Assembly (NCBI RefSeq): GCF_014698505.1
Contig: NZ_JACJTD010000008.1
Coordinates: 62,001-126,000 of the forward strand
Length of the DNA: 64,000 nucleotides
From: Nostoc foliaceum FACHB-393
GTDB lineage: Bacteria; Cyanobacteriota; Cyanobacteriia; Cyanobacteriales; Nostocaceae
Direction: 5' to 3'
A model generated the notes under the pieces. That model saw only the letters and a list, made by a program, of their open reading frames with translations, searched no databases and was not told where the DNA came from. Position numbers and translations under genes: made by a program. Positions 1 to 8,383 of this stretch are shown here, piece by piece (within the stretch, counting starts at the first letter, position 1; each line of letters starts with the position of its first letter).

Positions 1-323
1 CTCCCCAATCGGCCAAAGGCGCTTGTTTTTTGGGTTTTGGGTTCCTATGAGTCAATTAATTTAACTCTTAGGTAAACCTTATTTGCTAATGCTAATTTTA
101 AAGTGAGGCAAATCCCTCATTGCATTAAGTTTAGCCAATTGCGTAATTATAGCACAAATTTCCCACCTTTGAATACTCGACAATAGTTTACCAGATTTTT
201 ATACTACATAATTTGATCATGAAATAGTGCAAACTAATATTGATTAAGTTCCTTTAAGGATTGAGGTCAAAAGCTTCACTATTCTTAAATAGACCAGCAT
301 TCTTATGTGATAGCTTGTCAGCG
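1..323. other. AT-rich leader region, no gene recognised
   Basis: No coding sequence is recognisable before the ATG at 324. The first ~40 bases are more G+C rich than the rest and could be the tail of a feature outside the window. The remainder is AT-rich and presumably holds the promoter of the next gene. An in-frame TTG at 261 could extend that gene by 21 residues, but this would put a charged segment ahead of a clean signal peptide. Confidence 0.4.
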
Positions 324-1025
324 ATGAAAATAAATTCTACTGTACTTCTTACTTTGATTTTGTTAATCCTGATGATGGGAGCAGGTTCTGTAAGCGCCTT
401 TTTGGGTTTTGAACTGGGGAGTTCAGCACTTAAAGGCGTTACCACACCAGATGGGCGTCCCACAACCAAATTCGCCAGCAATAAGGCAAATAACTCCCAA
501 CAGACAGGGCTAGTGCTATTAAAAGAGGAAGAGATTCTGAAAATTGTCAAGGCACGAATTGAGGGTAAGACCAAAGCTGCTAAATCGGAAAAGCTAGAGG
601 AAGATGATGAAGAAACCAATAGCAGCAAGCAGAAGCCAGAGGAAAAACCCCCAGTAGTGGTTGAAGAAAAACCCCAGCCAGGTTTTCCAGTTATTGCCCA
701 GAGTCAGGGTGTAACCATGACTGTGCAATCTGTCCGTTACTCTGGTGGTGATTTGCTACTGAAAGTGAAAATGCAGAACAAAGGTAAGGATTCTGTGCGC
801 TTTTTGTATAGTTTTTTAGATGTTACCGATGATAAAGGACGAACCTTAAGCGCTAGTACAGAGGGTTTACCAACAGAATTGCCTGTAAATGGGCCAGCAT
901 TTACAGGTACAGTGAGCATTCCCACAGCTTTACTTGATGATGTCAAGAAGATATCACTTGCTCTCACTGATTATCCCGCTCAAGAATTAAAGCTGGAAGC
1001 ATCGAATATTCCTGTAGAAAGGTAG
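324..1025 (+). CDS. Secreted or membrane-anchored protein of unknown function
   Basis: This 233-aa protein is not recognised by name. Residues 1-25 form a signal peptide or single membrane anchor (MKINSTVLLTLILLILMMGA). Residues ~60-130 are low-complexity and charged, rich in Lys, Glu and Pro, and look like a flexible linker. The C-terminal ~110 residues read like a small beta-sandwich, with alternating strands such as VTMTVQSVRYSGGDLLLKVK followed by phrases on added and lost strength (VRFLYSFLDVTDDKG). This resembles the DUF4352-type extracellular domains, but that is only an impression. The ATG at 324 is chosen because it places the hydrophobic segment at the very N terminus. It lies 40 bp ahead of the CNNM/CBS gene on the same strand, so co-transcription is possible. 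Confidence 0.7.
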   Translation: MKINSTVLLTLILLILMMGAGSVSAFLGFELGSSALKGVTTPDGRPTTKFASNKANNSQQTGLVLLKEEEILKIVKARIEGKTKAAKSEKLEEDDEETNSSKQKPEEKPPVVVEEKPQPGFPVIAQSQGVTMTVQSVRYSGGDLLLKVKMQNKGKDSVRFLYSFLDVTDDKGRTLSASTEGLPTELPVNGPAFTGTVSIPTALLDDVKKISLALTDYPAQELKLEASNIPVER

Positions 1026-1065
1026 ATTGGGCATTGGCATTTTTTACTATTCCCTATTCCCCTAA

Positions 1066-2460
1066 ATGGAGGGCGTGAGTTTTACACGAGCTTTGGTGGT
1101 GAGTGGTTTTCCTAATTTAATTTGGACAGACGTGGCGCTACGGTTGTTGTCAGTGCTACTGCTGATTGCCATAAATGCCTTTTTTGTGACCGCAGAATTT
1201 TCGATGGTGAGCGTGCGGCGATCGCGTATTCACCAGCTAGTTAAGGCTGGGGATATTCCAGCGATCGCCGTCGAAATGCTACAACGTAGTATTGACCGAC
1301 TGCTATCTACCACTCAGTTAGGTATTACCCTCTCTAGTTTGGCATTGGGATGGATTGGCGAAAGTACGATTGTCGTGCTGGTGAATGCATGGTTTAAATC
1401 CTGGCCTTTACCCAGTGGGATGACTACCTTCCTGGCGCATTCTCTATCAATTCCCATTGCCTTTTTCTTGATTGCCTATTTGCAAATTGTGATCGGAGAA
1501 TTATGTCCCAAATCCTTAGCTATGCTGTACTCAGAACAGCTAGCTCGGTTTTTGGGGCCTTCGGTAAAAGCGATCGTGCGTTTTTTCGGCCCCTTTATTT
1601 GGATTCTCAACCAATCAACTCGTTTTTTATTGCGGATTTTTGGCATCCAATACACAGGTCAAGGCTGGAGACCGCCTGTTACTCCTGAAGAATTGCAACT
1701 GATTATCTCTACAGAATGGGGGTCTACTGGTTTACAGCGTGCAGAGCGAGAATTGCTCAATAATGTATTTGAATTTGGGGATGTCATGGCCCAAGATGTG
1801 ATGATCCCCCGCACCAGTATTATCGCGCTGCCAAAAGATGCTACCTTCCAGACATTACTTAAGGAAATGGCTTCTACTGGTTACTCTCGCTATCCCGTGA
1901 TTGGTGAATCTTTAGACGATGTTCGCGGCATTGTTTATTTTAAAGATTTGGCACAACCTTTGGCTGGAGGAAACCTAAGTTTAGAGACACAAATCCAACC
2001 TTGGATGCGTCCCGCCCGGTTTGTTCCTGAACATACGTCCTTAAGTGAACTTTTGCCCATGATGCAGCAAGAGAAACCCGCTATGGTCATGGTAGTGAAT
2101 GAATTTGGCGGTACTGTGGGACTAGTGACCATCAAAGATGTGATTGCCGAAATCATTGGCGATGCCAGTGAACCTGAAAGCAGCGACGACTTACTGATTC
2201 AGATGTTAGAGGAGCAGAAGTTTTTGGTGCAGGCGCAGATCAACCTCGAAGACCTAAACGAAGTTTTACATCTAAATTTGCCCCTGACAAGAGAATATCA
2301 GACACTAGGAGGCTTTTTGCTGTATCAGTTACAAAAAATTCCTAGCAAAGGCGAAACCTTATGTTATGAAAATCTTGAATTCACTGTGGTATCAATTGTT
2401 GGCCCACGCCTGCATCAAATTCAACTGCGACGGTTAGAAGAGTTAGGAGTTGAGAGTTAA
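1066..2460 (+). CDS. CNNM/CorC-HlyC family membrane protein with CBS domains
   Basis: The 464-aa protein has the three-part layout of the family often annotated as hemolysin or magnesium/cobalt efflux protein. Residues ~20-205 are a CNNM (DUF21) domain with about four hydrophobic helices, including LLIAINAFFVTAEFSMVSVR. Residues ~220-350 hold a pair of CBS domains (DVMIPRTSIIAL marks the first, VNEFGGTVGLVTIKDVIAEI the second). Residues ~380-455 are the small CorC/HlyC C-terminal domain. Family members act in the plasma membrane in divalent metal handling, and the CBS pair usually senses adenine nucleotides. Substrate cannot be told from sequence. The ATG at 1066 is the first in frame, and a downstream start is possible because residues 1-15 precede the usual family start. 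The stop is followed within 4 bp by a perfect palindrome. Confidence 0.85.
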   Translation: MEGVSFTRALVVSGFPNLIWTDVALRLLSVLLLIAINAFFVTAEFSMVSVRRSRIHQLVKAGDIPAIAVEMLQRSIDRLLSTTQLGITLSSLALGWIGESTIVVLVNAWFKSWPLPSGMTTFLAHSLSIPIAFFLIAYLQIVIGELCPKSLAMLYSEQLARFLGPSVKAIVRFFGPFIWILNQSTRFLLRIFGIQYTGQGWRPPVTPEELQLIISTEWGSTGLQRAERELLNNVFEFGDVMAQDVMIPRTSIIALPKDATFQTLLKEMASTGYSRYPVIGESLDDVRGIVYFKDLAQPLAGGNLSLETQIQPWMRPARFVPEHTSLSELLPMMQQEKPAMVMVVNEFGGTVGLVTIKDVIAEIIGDASEPESSDDLLIQMLEEQKFLVQAQINLEDLNEVLHLNLPLTREYQTLGGFLLYQLQKIPSKGETLCYENLEFTVVSIVGPRLHQIQLRRLEELGVES

Positions 2461-2463
2461 GAG

Positions 2464-2483
2464 AGACGCGATTAATCGCGTCT
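2464..2483. terminator. Perfect 20-bp palindrome between convergent genes
   Basis: AGACGCGATTAATCGCGTCT is identical to its reverse complement and starts 3 bp after the stop of the upstream gene, ahead of the convergent queC end. Its arms can fold in RNA from either strand. There is no clear poly-T tract, so terminator function is inferred from position. A near-identical hairpin follows the stop of hglB at 43229-43248. Confidence 0.5.
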
Positions 2484-2513
2484 ATACAGGAGTTATAAAT
2501 TTTAACTCCTCAC

Positions 2514-3191
2514 TCAAGAAGCATACGCCAGTGGATCAACGAGTCCCAATTCGGCAAAAGCTGCTAGCCGCAAGCGACAAGAATCACACAAGCCGCAGGC
2601 GACATCTCCACCCGCATAGCAAGACCAAGTTAGTTCCCAAGGAACTCCCAATTGGTTACCCAGTTGGATGATTTCGGTTTTTTTCAAATTTATTAGGGGT
2701 GCAACAATATTGATTGGTTGTCCCTCACGCCCTTGTTTGGTTCCCAGGCGAAAGACTTCCTGCATTGCCTGGATATAGTCGGGGCGACAGTCAGGATATC
2801 CTGAGTAATCTAAGGCATTGACACCGATATAGACACGTTCAGCTGCGATCGCTTCGGCGTAACTAAGAGCAAAGCTTAAGAAGATGGTATTACGAGCCGG
2901 AACATAGGTGACAGGAATATTTTGAGACATTTCATCCAGCGATCGATCCTGGGGTAAATCAATGGCATCATCGGTAAGTGCGGAACCGCCCCATTGCCGT
3001 AAGTCAAAATTAACCACCTGATGTTTTGCGATCGCAGCTTTTTGAGCAACGGTGAGGGCTGACTGTAACTCTCGTCGGTGTCGCTGCTGGTAATCAAAGG
3101 AAATAGCATGACATTCACAGCCATCAACCTTAGCTTTGTACAGAATTGTGGAAGAGTCTAATCCCCCAGATAACAGAATTACAGCTTTCAT
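2514..3191 (-). CDS. queC: 7-cyano-7-deazaguanine (preQ0) synthase QueC
   Basis: QueC converts 7-carboxy-7-deazaguanine, ammonia and ATP to preQ0 in the queuosine tRNA-modification pathway and acts in the cytoplasm. The 225-aa length is typical. The PP-loop ATP pyrophosphatase motif SGGLDSS is at residues 8-14. The zinc-binding cysteines are all present at 191, 199, 202 and 205 (CYAGGDVACGLCDSC). The substrate-pocket segments VPARNTIFLSFALSYAEAI and GVNALDYSGYPDCR are also intact. The gene is convergent with the CNNM/CBS gene and stands alone. No preQ1 riboswitch was seen in its leader. Confidence 0.93.
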   Translation of the reverse strand: MKAVILLSGGLDSSTILYKAKVDGCECHAISFDYQQRHRRELQSALTVAQKAAIAKHQVVNFDLRQWGGSALTDDAIDLPQDRSLDEMSQNIPVTYVPARNTIFLSFALSYAEAIAAERVYIGVNALDYSGYPDCRPDYIQAMQEVFRLGTKQGREGQPINIVAPLINLKKTEIIQLGNQLGVPWELTWSCYAGGDVACGLCDSCRLRLAAFAELGLVDPLAYAS

Positions 3192-3938
3192 CTCAGTTGC
3201 AAATTTTGGATTTCAAATTGCCAAATCACACCTTAATAAGATGTCACAGAGTAATGCCAAAGCGACTCCTAAACCCTGTGAGTGATGGCAAACAACGCCG
3301 CACCTTTAGATATTCCAAAAAAACAATTTACACTAGTTTCTCTCAAAAAGCGGTGCGATATCTTCTCTACGTTCCCTGCGGGATGCTACGCAAACGAGCA
3401 GCGTGTCGCAGACAGATGCTATGCGTGGCTTGCTTCTTTACAGGAGTACGTTTCTACGACGGGTGCTGCAAATAATCATACAAAAATCTTTTCAAGTAAT
3501 TTAGCGGCGATAATTTCCAACAGCATTTTTCTGGAAAAAAGTACACATGTTACTTTTTCATGACTTTGTAATTTGAGTAGTATCAATTAGATATCGATCT
3601 CGGTAATTAATTGCCTAAATACAACCTCCAGTTAAGTCGGAGCAGAGGAAGGCGATCCTTATAAATTTGAAGAATTTACACTTAAGTCTTACTGAATGTT
3701 TTAAAGTTAATAAAAAGACACATATTTATTGTAGAAAGTGCAAAATCCAAAACAAACCCGAACTATATATACAAAAGATATCTGGATTACGGGAACCGAA
3801 CACAAACTTTGAAATTCTTCATAAACATAGGCTCTATGTTACCATCTGGATGGTTTTAGACGGATCGTAACTGGCTTTCGAGTATAAACGCCAACGGCCG
3901 TAGCGTCTCTAAATTTGGTGGTTGAGGAGAGAATAATA
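3192..3938. other. Intergenic region with a dispersed repeat, no credible gene
   Basis: This 747-bp gap separates divergent genes. Short open frames here (3146-3563, 3667-3870) do not resemble proteins, and one is largely made of the repeat at 3362-3425. The part from ~3450 to 3800 is AT-rich and may carry the promoters of queC and of the oxidoreductase. Confidence 0.5.
3362..3425. repeat. Dispersed GC-rich palindromic repeat, copy 1
   Basis: About 64 bp starting CTTCTCTACGTTCCCTGCGG and containing GCAGCGTGTCGCAGACAG. It recurs with about four mismatches at 40677-40740, in another unrelated spacer. The segment is more G+C rich than its surroundings and contains self-complementary GCTACGC/GCGTAGC motifs. 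Confidence 0.75.
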
Positions 3939-5021
3939 GTGCAAGATAGCATGTCAGTGGCAGAACCGAATCCATATACACAGCGCAACCAGCCACGACC
4001 AATCCGCATAGGCGTGATTGGAGTGGGTAACATGGGACAACACCACGCTCGCGTGCTGAGTTCAATGAAAGATGTTGAACTAGTCGGGGTGGCAGACATT
4101 AATGTTGAGCGAGGGCTAGAAACTGCCAGCAAGTACAAGGTGCGTTTTTTTGAAGATTACTGTGACCTGCTACCCCTTGTAGATGCAGTTTGTGTAGCAG
4201 TTCCCACCCGTCTGCACTATGCCGTGGGTATCAACTGTCTGTTAGCGGGAATTCATGTTTTGATTGAAAAACCGATCGCAGCCAGTATTTCTGAGGCAGA
4301 ATCCCTAGTAAATGCCGCAGCTGAGTCTGGGTGTATCCTGCAAGTAGGTCATATTGAGCGTTTCAACCCAGCTTTTAAAGAATTGAGCCAAGTGCTGAAA
4401 ACTGAGGAATTGCTGGCGCTAGAAGCCCACAGGATGAGTCCTTACTCAGATCGGGCAAACGATGTTTCAGTTGTGCTGGATTTAATGATCCATGACATCG
4501 ACCTACTTTTGGAATTAGCTGCTTCCCCAGTAACAAAATTGACTGCTAGCGGGACTCGCGCCCTAGACTCTGGTTATTTAGATTACGTAACCGCCACCTT
4601 GGGGTTTGCTAATGGTATTGTTGCTACTCTGACTGCCAGTAAAGTCACCCACCGAAAAATTCGCCGGATTGTCGCCCATTGTAAAAATTCATTTACTGAG
4701 GCAGATTTTCTTAAGAATGAAATTTTGATTCACCGACAAACGACTGCCAATTCTCTCACCGACCACCGACAAGTACTTTATAGGCAAGATGGTGTGATTG
4801 AAAAAGTCTACACCAGCAACATTCAACCCTTAAGTGCAGAATTAGAACATTTTGTCAACTGTGTACATGGTGGTAATCAACCCTCAGTAGGTGGTGAACA
4901 AGCTCTCAAAGCGCTGAGACTGGCAAGTTTGATTGAGCAGATGGCGCTGGAAGATCGAGTTTGGAATCCCTTAGACTGGCAATCGGAATCAAGAGTACAA
5001 TCATTGACCCCGACAGCCTAG
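3939..5021 (+). CDS. Gfo/Idh/MocA family NAD(P)-dependent oxidoreductase
   Basis: A ~360-aa dehydrogenase of the glucose-fructose oxidoreductase/inositol dehydrogenase family. An N-terminal Rossmann fold begins RIGVIGVGNMGQHHARVL, with the family signature EKP in HVLIEKPIAAS near residue 110. The C-terminal alpha/beta domain starts near VGHIERFNPAFKEL, which carries the His-Glu-Arg-Phe-Asn-Pro segment common in cyanobacterial members. The substrate is unknown; relatives act on sugars, sugar nucleotides or inositol. The GTG at 3939 is preferred because GAGGAGAG lies 7 bp upstream. An in-frame TTG at 3915 is possible but lacks such a site, and the ATG at 3951 is the alternative. It appears monocistronic. 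Confidence 0.85.
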   Translation: MQDSMSVAEPNPYTQRNQPRPIRIGVIGVGNMGQHHARVLSSMKDVELVGVADINVERGLETASKYKVRFFEDYCDLLPLVDAVCVAVPTRLHYAVGINCLLAGIHVLIEKPIAASISEAESLVNAAAESGCILQVGHIERFNPAFKELSQVLKTEELLALEAHRMSPYSDRANDVSVVLDLMIHDIDLLLELAASPVTKLTASGTRALDSGYLDYVTATLGFANGIVATLTASKVTHRKIRRIVAHCKNSFTEADFLKNEILIHRQTTANSLTDHRQVLYRQDGVIEKVYTSNIQPLSAELEHFVNCVHGGNQPSVGGEQALKALRLASLIEQMALEDRVWNPLDWQSESRVQSLTPTA

Positions 5022-5508
5022 AAGAAAGGAGGCAGAGGGGGACAAGGAGAAACAAAGGGGATAAGGTAAAATTTTCTCCCTAGTCTTCCTCTGCACTCCT
5101 ACCTCCCTCATCTCCTACACAGTCTCAACCTCATAAAAAACCTAAAGTGTGTTTTTAAATTTGCCATCAAATCTTTAGATCCTCTCTAGTTATTTTAAAA
5201 AACTGACTAAGGGGGATCTAAAAAATTAGAAAATAAAACCTAATGGTTTGTTTCATTAATTGTGTCAGGTTCGTATTGAGCGATAAATCGCTCAATCTCA
5301 AGGGCTAGAAATACTTACGAACTTTTATAACCCTTGAAATTAATAAAACAGACCCCTATCTTCCACTTGTCTTACTCTGTTTCTCAGTTCTGATGCTTTA
5401 GTGGAGTTAAGTTACCTTGACTTTAACAACCGGGGATAATTAGCTTTTAAAAAAGCTAAGGCTGAATTTAGTAACAAGACTAGCCCAGCAATTTCAGGAA
5501 TTGACTCA
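5022..5508. other. Intergenic region, no gene seen
   Basis: A purine-rich tract (AGGAGGCAGAGGGGGACAAG, ~5028) is followed ~50 bp later by a pyrimidine-rich one (CTTCCTCTGCACTCCTACCT, ~5085). The two could pair imperfectly as a terminator after the oxidoreductase. The segment ~5150-5225 weakly recalls the MITE at 32808 but lacks its ends. The rest is AT-rich leader of the DedA gene. Confidence 0.35.
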
Positions 5509-6132
5509 ATGCTTGAATGGATAACTAATACTATCAACTATTTTGGTTATTGGGGAATCGCCCTACTAATGTTCCTAGAGAACCTTTTTCCCCCGATTCC
5601 TTCAGAATTGATCATGCCACTGGCTGGATTTACAGCAAGTCCATATCAACCAGGAGGGGCAAAGCTGAATATCATTGGTGTGTTTTTCGCAGGACTTTTG
5701 GGTTCTGTACTGGGCGCACTTATTTGGTACTATCCAGGTCAGTTTTTGGGCGAAACCCGTTTGAAAGCTTGGGCTGACAAATATGGCAAATGGCTGGGCA
5801 TATCTAGTAAAGATATCACCAAGGCCAAACATTGGTTTGACCGACGAGGTAGAACAGCAGTATTAATCGGTCGCCTTGTGCCAGGAATCCGCACTTTGAT
5901 TTCTGTTCCCGCAGGTATTAGCAACATGCCCCTGCTACCATTTTTGGTTTACACAACCTTAGGTAGCGCTGCTTGGGTGGGTTTGCTAACATACTCAGGA
6001 TACATATTGGGTAGTCAGTATGAACTTGTGGACAAGTACCTCGCTCCTGTATCCAAAATCGTACTTGGGGGTTTGGTTCTAGCATTTGTTTTCTGGATAT
6101 TCAAGCGCCAGTTAAGACGTACTAGAAGATGA
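5509..6132 (+). CDS. DedA family membrane protein
   Basis: This 207-aa polytopic membrane protein belongs to the DedA/SNARE-associated family, whose bacterial members include lipid-carrier and phospholipid flippases. Visible family marks are the N-terminal FGYWGIALLMFLENLFPPIPSE with the conserved Glu and Pro residues, the paired glycines around GLLGSVLGALIWYYPG, and the signature GRLVPGIRTLISVPAGISNM with its two conserved arginines. The C terminus has a final hydrophobic helix and a basic tail (KRQLRRTRR) that would face the cytoplasm. The transported substrate cannot be predicted. Start ATG 5509 matches the usual N terminus. It stands alone between long spacers. Confidence 0.88.
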   Translation: MLEWITNTINYFGYWGIALLMFLENLFPPIPSELIMPLAGFTASPYQPGGAKLNIIGVFFAGLLGSVLGALIWYYPGQFLGETRLKAWADKYGKWLGISSKDITKAKHWFDRRGRTAVLIGRLVPGIRTLISVPAGISNMPLLPFLVYTTLGSAAWVGLLTYSGYILGSQYELVDKYLAPVSKIVLGGLVLAFVFWIFKRQLRRTRR

Positions 6133-6371
6133 AACACGGAGGCTTTTGGTTTGAAAGCAGTGAAAGCAGGGGTTACATCTGGCCAAAATTCGCCTACACT
6201 ATGCCAAATAATACTAGATGTGTGTTGGCAGAGCTTATCGGAGGTATTGCCTGAATTAATTTTTGGCGTATTTCTAGCTACACTTGACGCAACCTAGAAT
6301 TTCTGGTTGCTCGCATTTTTGTAAGATGAGCATGACAACTTTTTACAGTTAAGTTTGAACTAGGAGCTTTC

Positions 6372-7523
6372 ATGACAGACCAACCTTCCGCCGCTACCCC
6401 AATCAATGCCGCTGCTATACCCATGAATAGAGTGTCAGCATCGACTCCCATCAATGCTGTTAATAATACTCCCAAGCCAGGCGGTGGTTCCGGGAAAACC
6501 ATTCTCAGTGTTGATTTAGGCAGAACTTCCACAAAAACTTGTGTGAGTCGTGAACCAGGCAATGTGGTGTTCGTACCTGCCAACGTCAAGCAGATGTCTA
6601 TAGAACAAGTACGCGGCGGTGTTTTTGAAGCCAGGGCTACTGACCCCTTAATGGATTTGTGGCTGGAGTATCAAGGAAATGGATATGCTGTTGGTCAACT
6701 AGCAGCCGATTTTGGGGCGAATCTAGGAGTCGGGCAATCTAAGGTAGAAGCTGCACTGGTAAAAGTGTTAGCAAGCGCTGGCTACTTCAAACTTAGAGAC
6801 GATATCTCAGTCGTACTAGGTCTGCCTTTTCTTTCCTTAGAGCAATTTGAAAAGGAAAAAGCACAGTTGATTAGCCAAGTAGGTGGGCCTCATGTGTTGA
6901 ACTTCCGAGGCGAATCTGTGTCGCTGAACGTCAATAAAGTATGGGTAATGCCAGAGGGTTACGGCAGCCTGCTGTGGTCTGAAGCTCAACCAAAGAAAAG
7001 TCCTGGCAGTCCCGATTTTACAAAAATATCGGTGGCGATCGTTGATATTGGACATCAAACCGTCGATCTTTTGATGGTAGATAACTTCCGTTTTGCCAGA
7101 GGTGCTTCTAAGAGCGAAGACTTCGGGATGAATAAGTTTTATGAATTGGTGTCCGCCGAAATCGAGGGAGCAGATAGTCAATCTCTAGCGTTGATTTCCG
7201 CTGTTAACAAACCCAGAGGTGAACGCTATTACCGTCCTAAAGGCGCTAGCAAGCCCACCAACCTTGACGATTTTCTTCCCAACCTCACGGAGATGTTTTC
7301 TCGCGAAATCTGTAGCCGTGTGCTAGCTTGGTTGCCAGAACGCGTCACCGATGTGATTCTTACTGGCGGGGGTGGTGAGTTCTTCTGGGACGACGTTCAA
7401 CGTCTCCTGAAGGAAGCAAAGATTAATGCTCATTTAGCAGCACCTTCTAGGCAGGCGAATGCTTTGGGGCAGTATATTTATGGAGAGGCACAATTATCCT
7501 CCAATCGCGCTGCTAGGGCATAA
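6372..7523 (+). CDS. ParM-like actin ATPase (probable CorM)
   Basis: A 383-aa actin-fold protein. The phosphate-1 loop is SVDLGRTSTKTC (~residues 46-57), phosphate-2 is VDIGHQTVDLLMVD (~residues 227-240), and the adenosine loop is VILTGGGGEFF (~residues 330-340). This arrangement is that of plasmid ParM/StbA filament-forming segregation proteins. The first ~40 residues are a Pro/Ala/Asn-rich extension not normal for plasmid ParM. A small putative adaptor gene follows after 5 bp. The pair lies among chromosomal-looking genes. From memory, chromosomal ParMR homologues in multicellular cyanobacteria have been described as CorM/CorR, a cortical cytoskeleton for cell shape rather than DNA partition. 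This locus fits that description, but the equivalence was not tested here. Confidence 0.8.
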   Translation: MTDQPSAATPINAAAIPMNRVSASTPINAVNNTPKPGGGSGKTILSVDLGRTSTKTCVSREPGNVVFVPANVKQMSIEQVRGGVFEARATDPLMDLWLEYQGNGYAVGQLAADFGANLGVGQSKVEAALVKVLASAGYFKLRDDISVVLGLPFLSLEQFEKEKAQLISQVGGPHVLNFRGESVSLNVNKVWVMPEGYGSLLWSEAQPKKSPGSPDFTKISVAIVDIGHQTVDLLMVDNFRFARGASKSEDFGMNKFYELVSAEIEGADSQSLALISAVNKPRGERYYRPKGASKPTNLDDFLPNLTEMFSREICSRVLAWLPERVTDVILTGGGGEFFWDDVQRLLKEAKINAHLAAPSRQANALGQYIYGEAQLSSNRAARA

Positions 7524-7528
7524 AGCTG

Positions 7529-8008
7529 ATGTTCCAATGGTCAAAAAAGGTAGTTAAATCCGTCACGTTCAACCCAGAGCTTGCTGATGAAAGCTTGTTA
7601 GCGCAAGTAGAAAGTTATTTGGAAAAACAACCAGACAAGACTTTCAGTGACCTCTGTAAAGAAGCCTTGTGGCAATCTTTATGTGTACCGGAATCTGTAC
7701 AACCTGCTCCACAAACAGCAGCAACAACACCAATCGAACAACAAATTGGTGAACTGCAACGTCAAGTGGCTGGACTTGAGGAACGTTTTTTTGCCAAGGG
7801 ATCTAATCGTTTGGAGGCGATGGAACATCATCTACTGCAACTTTCTCAACAAGTTGCACAACTGGCGCTCATAGTCAATGATCGATCATTCATTCCGTCT
7901 CCAACTCAATTAGAAGTAGTAAATAATACTTCTTATACTGTTGCTACCCCTCCTCAAGAGGTTGACCCCGTAATCAGTCGCCTTAGTCAGTTTCTCGATG
8001 ATTTTTAA
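7529..8008 (+). CDS. ParR-like adaptor of the actin ATPase (probable CorR)
   Basis: A 159-aa protein starting 5 bp after the ParM-like gene, so translated with it. Residues ~8-52 (KKVVKSVTFNPEL, then two helices through KEALWQSL) resemble a ribbon-helix-helix DNA-binding or dimerisation unit like that of ParR. Residues ~75-120 form a coiled coil with heptad Leu and Gln (IGELQRQVAGLEERFFAKGS, then LLQLSQQVAQLAL). The last ~13 residues (PVISRLSQFLDDF) could form a terminal amphipathic helix, the position where ParR contacts ParM filaments. No cluster of direct repeats like a plasmid parC centromere is obvious on either side. Assignment rests mainly on position and predicted fold. Confidence 0.65.
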   Translation: MFQWSKKVVKSVTFNPELADESLLAQVESYLEKQPDKTFSDLCKEALWQSLCVPESVQPAPQTAATTPIEQQIGELQRQVAGLEERFFAKGSNRLEAMEHHLLQLSQQVAQLALIVNDRSFIPSPTQLEVVNNTSYTVATPPQEVDPVISRLSQFLDDF

Positions 8009-8024
8009 GGAACAATCAGGTTTG

Positions 8025-8078
8025 TGAGCAGTTTTTGCTCATGTTAACAATCCTTAATAGTATTAACTATTAAGGATT
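8025..8078 (+). terminator. Two consecutive hairpins after the parM/parR-like operon
   Basis: The first hairpin has 6-bp arms TGAGCA/TGCTCA with a GTTTT loop (8025-8041). The second has perfect 13-bp arms AATCCTTAATAGT/ACTATTAAGGATT around ATTA (8049-8078). They lie 17 and 41 bp after the stop. AT-rich sequence follows, so they probably end transcription or stabilise the 3' end. Confidence 0.6.
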
Positions 8079-8383
8079 ATTAATATATATATTTTGTACA
8101 GATACAATATTTAGCAACAAGCCGCCACCTTTCTTATTTGGAGACGCTACGCGAAAGGGAAGCCGCTTTACGTCAATGCATCTACGTGGCTAATCAAGTT
8201 ATGTAAAACCGAGCGATTGCACATCAATTTTTAGTGTGCAATCAAAGTGGCATAGAGTATTATTTCGGACTATAGTATAAAGTTTTTCAATTCTAGGAAT
8301 CTACAGCAGGAAATTACCCAGTTATACTGAGATAAACGAGTGTAAGTCAAAACATCGTTTGAGATCAGTTCAAATTTGTCACC
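8079..8383. other. Spacer with a 9-bp-arm inverted repeat
   Basis: No gene is visible. Perfect arms GATTGCACA and TGTGCAATC with an 11-base loop occupy 8215-8243, about 140 bp before the ATPase ATG. They could be an operator or a leader hairpin. The stretch around 8140-8180 (GAGACGCTACGCGAAAGGGA) belongs to the dispersed GC-rich repeat type seen elsewhere in the window. Confidence 0.4.

Noticed and set aside
3146-3563. Two overlapping open frames of ~100 aa
   Set aside because: They are largely made of the dispersed GC-rich repeat and the queC 5' end. No similarity or ribosome binding site supports them.
5150-5225. Third MITE copy
   Set aside because: Weak resemblance (TTTAGATCC, AGGGGGATCTAA) but no terminal inverted repeats or flanking duplication.
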